A DNA stretch of 37,198 nucleotides from NCBI GenBank assembly GCA_023398105.1, contig JAEWST010000109.1:1-37198 (forward strand), in the 5' to 3' direction. The notes below the pieces were generated by a model. It did no database searches and was not told the DNA's origin. It saw nothing but the letters and a program-made list of their open reading frames with translations. Of the stretch, positions 35,201-37,198 are shown one piece after another (the first letter of the stretch is position 1; every line of letters starts with the position of its first letter). The stretch comes from Bacillota bacterium. GTDB taxonomy: Bacteria > Bacillota > Clostridia > Acetivibrionales > DSM-1351. The translations under genes were made by a program, and so were the position numbers.

Positions 35201-35418
35201 AACGGGATTATTCTGTAATTTCAAGTGTGGTTGCAATGGCTAAGGGCTTAGGAATGAAGATTGTTGCAGAAGGTATTGAAGACTGTGAAAATGTTAAGTT
35301 TTTGAGAGAAATAGGGTGTGATGTGGTACAGGGCTTTATATATTCTAAGCCTTTATCTGTTGAACAGTTTATTGATTATGTTGAAGTTTATATGAATAAC
35401 TCAAATTCTTCAGATTAA
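32221..35418 (+). CDS. LacI-type sensor / GGDEF / GGDEF-like / EAL c-di-GMP enzyme
   Basis: 1065 aa, soluble, no membrane segment. Residues 1-290 resemble the sugar-binding domain of LacI regulators (RKRIGVLIGEAEAPHCMTLL, FDLFVFTNF, IACANQLMAVDVYEELTKRGFRIP) but without the DNA-binding helix-turn-helix. A GAF-like middle follows (about 300-460). The first GGDEF domain (about 470-625) has an intact GGDEF at 553-557 and no RxxD inhibitory site. A second GGDEF-like fold (about 640-805) has lost the motif (SLRQYVVF in its place). The EAL domain (about 810-1060) keeps E838-A-L-V-R, NVS, EFTES, DDFGAG (960-965), KMDR, AEGIE and QGFIYSKPL, so hydrolysis looks possible. Start 32221 is chosen by coupling to the small upstream frame; ATG 32209 is the alternative. 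A sugar ligand is inferred from the fold and from the GH115 neighbour. Confidence 0.88.
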   Translation: MRKRIGVLIGEAEAPHCMTLLTGIVNEAKRLNFDLFVFTNFNQTMGQIGYVKGEGAIYDLINFKELDAILLVPESLSIPGVARQTEEKVRNEFIGPVICIDYNSDYFPTIKFDDKALMKRMIYHLTDVHGLNSIAFLSGPLYHEHSINRLKAYTEVLEERQIPIDESLIFEGNFYYNCSEAMVDELLKRDKLPQAIACANQLMAVDVYEELTKRGFRIPQDIIVTGYDATDRNVKENFYITSTLRTGEDLGVKAVRKLYENLYNTTLPEQKEENSKLIIWNSCGCEPAHQQINIPLTYEVWKNAEINSFENHFLKYNFMMEDLLSLDNPEECFERCKEYIWNLGNYSDLYICLNDNWLDKQDEDDIYSDNIILAVEERKNKADNYPTVKNFSKLQMLPYIDRQREETMIYYFMPLHFYGIVFGYTVICFEGRPEYLNRNYRHWVHNLDSALQSLRQKHDLHEMYIKLERYAVKDLLTGIYSRNGFELYAQSVYENAKSSGQNLICIVGDINNLKTINDCYGHEWGDKALRILADALENQINIKKLKGMAFRTGGDEFILLLAGDYTQKQVNELIDEINDYVETAKDLYDMPISITGSLGGCLATHSENRCLSEIIADADKQMYKQKSLYRSSNNNKVLTKILHKTYFETEIDKKFNDNTCEKYAFISIQIQNYELYLNIYGRQKGNDIIKHLGELIDIHLPKDSIATKYSLRQYVVFFSYIQISDIENWVLKFNLAIDDYELRIKSDYSMKISCGIYLCKDKNKHSIKDMIERANFALQTCLDYAKRLVVYDEKMRDKFIEETEIIRSFEEAIEKNEFQIYLQPQHYIQMKDRVLSAEALVRWIKSDGTIIYPGTFIPAFEKNGFITKLDRHIMELTCRFISRHINEDWCKNIRIAVNVSKADLEYEDFIEYYITIKNKYSIPDGAIEIEFTESAVFEDYDTFKSIMEKLQKSGFSCALDDFGAGSSSLNLLKELPVDVIKMDRLFFKESNNKQRDYSVISSVVAMAKGLGMKIVAEGIEDCENVKFLREIGCDVVQGFIYSKPLSVEQFIDYVEVYMNNSNSSD

Positions 35419-35431
35419 GTTTTTGATTTTT

Positions 35432-35447
35432 AATCTAGGCGTTATAA
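35432..35447 (+). repeat. 16-bp repeat AATCTAGGCGTTATAA, second copy
   Basis: Identical to 247-262 upstream of pilB and also preceded there by ATTTT(G/T). It lies 14 bases after the GGDEF-EAL stop. Short, so it could be chance, but its base content is unlike the AT-rich background. Confidence 0.45.
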
Positions 35448-35514
35448 GCCATATTATCAAAACTTTCATATGTGAATTTGCTCATTTTGATTTAATAATA
35501 TAGCATACGACAGT

Positions 35515-35557
35515 AATTTACAAAATTTTTGTAAATTGTAATGTATAATTGTATAAT
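35515..35557 (+). promoter_or_regulatory. Promoter and palindromic operator of the ketoacyl synthase gene
   Basis: A perfect 23-bp palindrome with arms AATTTACAAAA (35515-35525) and TTTTGTAAATT (35527-35537) around one T. It overlaps the -35 of a candidate promoter: TTGTAA (35529-35534), 17-bp spacer, TATAAT (35552-35557). The arrangement is that of a repressor site. The palindrome does not match the FapR consensus I know. Confidence 0.55.
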
Positions 35558-35655
35558 TATGACATAATATACTAAACGTTGATATAACAAAAAAATATGT
35601 ATATTAAACCATAATAATATAAATATACTCAAACATGTTATATTAGGAGGTCAGG

Positions 35656-36666
35656 ATGAACAAATCATTGATATCAGCAGGGATACTAGGAGTGGCATCG
35701 GTCATACCTCAGGAAGTTAGAAAAAATGATTTTTGGAACAACACAGATTTTTTAGATCTTAAAGAAGGCAAAAATCCTTTTGATAACATTGAAGAAAGAA
35801 GGATTTTCCCAGAGGAAATGCTTCCGTCTGAGGCAGAAGCCGAGGCAGGGAAGAGAGCAATGGAAGTTGCAGGTGTATCAGCGGATGAAATTGATTTAGT
35901 AATGGTTCAGTCTATGTCACAAGATGAGATTCTTCCAGGCAACGCATGTAAAGTACAACACAAACTGGGTTTAAGAAACGCTGGAGCATGGACAGTAGAC
36001 ACTTGCTGTTCGAGCTTTGTTACAATGATGGTTACTGCTTCAAACTTAATAGCTACAGGAGAATTTAAAAAAATACTAATTATAACATCTGCATTTTGCT
36101 CCCATATGATAGATTATAGTGATTATCAATGTTGCTATCTTGGAGATGCAGCAGGAGCTGCAGTTATTGGTCCCGTAACACAAGGTAAGGGTTATATAGC
36201 ATCTTTTTGTAATTCACACGGTGAGTACCATAAGGGCTTCACCTTGCAATTAAGACAACCGGCATTATATAACCGCAGACACTTTATGCAATCTCTTGAA
36301 AAACCGTTATTGACTTTTGATAAAGATTTGATAAGAGAAATTGGAAGAGGCTCTGTTGAGCATATGAAATATGTACTGGATAAATTGTTAGAAAAATCAC
36401 AATTGAGAGCAGAGGACATAGGCTTGTTTCTATCTCATCAGCCATGTCATTGGGCTCATAATGCATGGAGAGATTCTATAGGAATAGCACCGGAAAACTC
36501 TTATCAGACATTTCACAAATATGGTAATATTGCTTCTGCAACAATTCCCGTTAACCTCTTTGAAGCAGTAAACAAAGGAATGTTGAAAGATGGAAGTAAT
36601 CTTCTTATTACATCATCAGGAGCAGGAGAAAACCACATAGCAGCAATCATTAAATGGGGAAGGTAA
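35656..36666 (+). CDS. Stand-alone 3-oxoacyl-ACP synthase III-like (KAS III) enzyme
   Basis: 336 aa thiolase-fold enzyme of the FabH family. The nucleophile is C118 in VDTCCSSF (FabH has ACAGF), the histidine is H261 in SHQPCHW (FabH HQAN), and the asparagine is N291 in YGNIASATIPV. GDAAGAAVIG and the C-terminal SSGAGENHIAAIIKWGR are typical of the fold, so the triad is complete. The Arg/Asn positions around the acyl-CoA pocket differ (HQPCHWAHNAW), which fits a specialised acyl-condensing or acyl-transfer role better than the housekeeping FabH. No acyl carrier protein or other fatty-acid genes are nearby. ATG is five bases after AGGAGG. Product unknown. Confidence 0.85.
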   Translation: MNKSLISAGILGVASVIPQEVRKNDFWNNTDFLDLKEGKNPFDNIEERRIFPEEMLPSEAEAEAGKRAMEVAGVSADEIDLVMVQSMSQDEILPGNACKVQHKLGLRNAGAWTVDTCCSSFVTMMVTASNLIATGEFKKILIITSAFCSHMIDYSDYQCCYLGDAAGAAVIGPVTQGKGYIASFCNSHGEYHKGFTLQLRQPALYNRRHFMQSLEKPLLTFDKDLIREIGRGSVEHMKYVLDKLLEKSQLRAEDIGLFLSHQPCHWAHNAWRDSIGIAPENSYQTFHKYGNIASATIPVNLFEAVNKGMLKDGSNLLITSSGAGENHIAAIIKWGR

Positions 36667-36706
36667 ATACATACATAATATAAAATTTTTTAATAAAATA
36701 ATAAGG

Positions 36707-36792
36707 TAGCCTGCCGTTACAAAACCGACTTACAATTGTTAGATATTAGTCTAACTATTGTAAGTCGGTTCACAATTTTTAACGGTAGGCTA
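36707..36792. terminator. Large nested hairpin between convergent genes
   Basis: Outer arms TAGCCTGCCGTTA (36707-36719) and TAACGGTAGGCTA (36780-36792) pair over 13 bp with one G-T. Inner arms at 36723-36743 and 36750-36770 (AACCGACTTACAAT...ATTGTAAGTCGGTT) pair over 21 bp with one mismatch and a 6-base loop. It lies between the ketoacyl synthase gene and the convergent LytTR remnant, so it probably ends transcription from both sides. Its size exceeds a normal terminator and may reflect a small inserted palindromic element. Confidence 0.7.
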
Positions 36793-36804
36793 TATTTTTG
36801 ATCG

Positions 36805-37072
36805 TTATAATCCGAATATTTTCTCTAAATATTCATACTTCTCATGTGTTAGAAGTGCATCTTTATCTGTGTTTTTGAGTTTGACAATATGAGTCCAACG
36901 TCTGTAAGGATGAATTTTATAAATCATTGAAAGATTAATTATGTATGATTTATGACTCCTAAAGAAGGTTGTTTTGTCTAAGCGATCCTCAATTTCACTT
37001 AAATTTTCAGAAGAAGTTATTTTTTCATCAATAGTGTGAATGATTGTATTGCGGTTTTCTCGTTCTATAAAT
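36805..37072 (-). pseudogene. LytTR-domain regulator, 3' remnant interrupted at 37073
   Basis: The last 89 or so codons of a LytTR DNA-binding domain, read on the minus strand: FIERENRNTIIHT, then LDKTTFFRSHKSYIINLSMI, then YRRWTHIVKLKN and the end YEYLEKIFGL with stop TAA at 36807-36805. These are the beta-strand and loop motifs of AgrA/VirR-type regulators. Upstream the frame runs into hairpin repeat H at 37073 and meets a TAG inside it, so the gene is cut off from its start. The N-terminal half should lie beyond the inserted element, outside the window. Probably non-functional. Confidence 0.75.
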
Positions 37073-37118
37073 ATAACGAGGCAAAAAAATGTCCCCCACT
37101 TCTATAAGTGGCGGGTAG
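37073..37118 (+). repeat. Hairpin repeat H, copy 2 (mobile-element end?)
   Basis: Same sequence as 22182-22226: ATAACGAGGCAA, an A-rich stretch, then the CCCCCACTT-ctat-AAGTGGCGGG hairpin. It starts exactly where the LytTR reading frame is broken, so it should mark the border of an inserted element that continues to the right. Confidence 0.65.
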
Positions 37119-37198
37119 CACTTTGGTTATCAGGCGGTGAGAATATCTCCCGCCTCGATGAAACGCCGCTGATGTAATGAAATTTTTCTACAATCGAT
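37119..37198. mobile_element. Start of a presumed mobile element, cut by the window end
   Basis: Contains a second hairpin, AGGCGGTGAG (37132-37141) with CTCCCGCCT (37147-37155) around AATAT, and then the 27-bp repeat (37171-37197) that also occurs at 206-232. Dense hairpins at an element end resemble IS200/IS605-type ends or their omega RNA, but no transposase or TnpB gene is inside the window to prove it. Confidence 0.4.
37171..37197 (+). repeat. 27-bp dispersed repeat, copy 2
   Basis: Identical over 27 bases to 206-232. It lies about 55 bases right of hairpin repeat H. Confidence 0.7.

Overview
The window is low-GC DNA of clostridial type. Evidence: a 5S rRNA-tRNA-Asn junction, AT-rich spacers, strong Shine-Dalgarno sites, frequent TTG/GTG starts, a Gram-positive type IV pilus locus (no secretin), a secreted CBM3-FnIII protein, and a GH115 glucuronidase-like enzyme. 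Together these suggest a plant-fibre-degrading clostridium of the Ruminiclostridium kind. The genus is inference.

Layout. 1-157: the 3' end of a 5S rRNA, a tRNA-Asn and a terminator, closing an rRNA operon. 562-14049: a type IV pilus locus in three blocks on the + strand: pilB; pilT-pilC-major pilin-pilD; then, after a repeat-rich spacer, pilM-pseudopilin-pilN-pilO-pseudopilin-a large GspK/PilX-like protein. 14732-17401: a secreted protein with a CBM3-like module and four FnIII repeats. 17682-19028: a lipoprotein with a putative glycoside-hydrolase (DUF4015) barrel. 19186-21821: class II ribonucleotide reductase nrdJ behind a clear NrdR double box laid over its promoter. 21822-23998: terminator, decayed gene fragments, a plsC acyltransferase and about 1 kb of non-coding sequence with dispersed repeats. 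23999-28504: an MMPL transporter and its secreted coiled-coil partner on the - strand, divergent from a TetR-family regulator. 28673-31570: a GH115 family protein. 32174-35418: a possible 16-codon leader peptide overlapping a LacI-sensor/GGDEF/GGDEF-like/EAL protein. 35656-36666: a stand-alone ketoacyl synthase III-like enzyme behind a 23-bp perfect palindrome. 36707-37198: a large nested hairpin, the 3' remnant of a LytTR regulator gene on the - strand, and the end of what looks like a mobile element.

How it may fit together. PilB starts with two 24-residue MshEN motifs separated by five residues, the known c-di-GMP-binding arrangement, so the pilus is probably gated by c-di-GMP at the extension ATPase. 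A cytoplasmic protein that joins a sugar-binding-type sensor to c-di-GMP synthesis and breakdown modules lies at the other end of the window, next to a hemicellulase-like gene. The secreted CBM3-FnIII protein follows the pilin genes. A testable reading is a fibre-sensing and attachment programme: a plant sugar changes c-di-GMP, which changes pilus extension, with a cellulose-binding surface protein alongside. The separate pieces are well supported; the link between them is inference.

Several repeat families also run through the spacers: a 26-bp exact repeat with a third diverged inverted copy, a 40-bp direct repeat in the pilD-pilM spacer, a hairpin repeat at 22182 and 37073, and a 27-bp repeat found near both ends of the window. 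No CRISPR array, prophage or intact transposase gene was seen.
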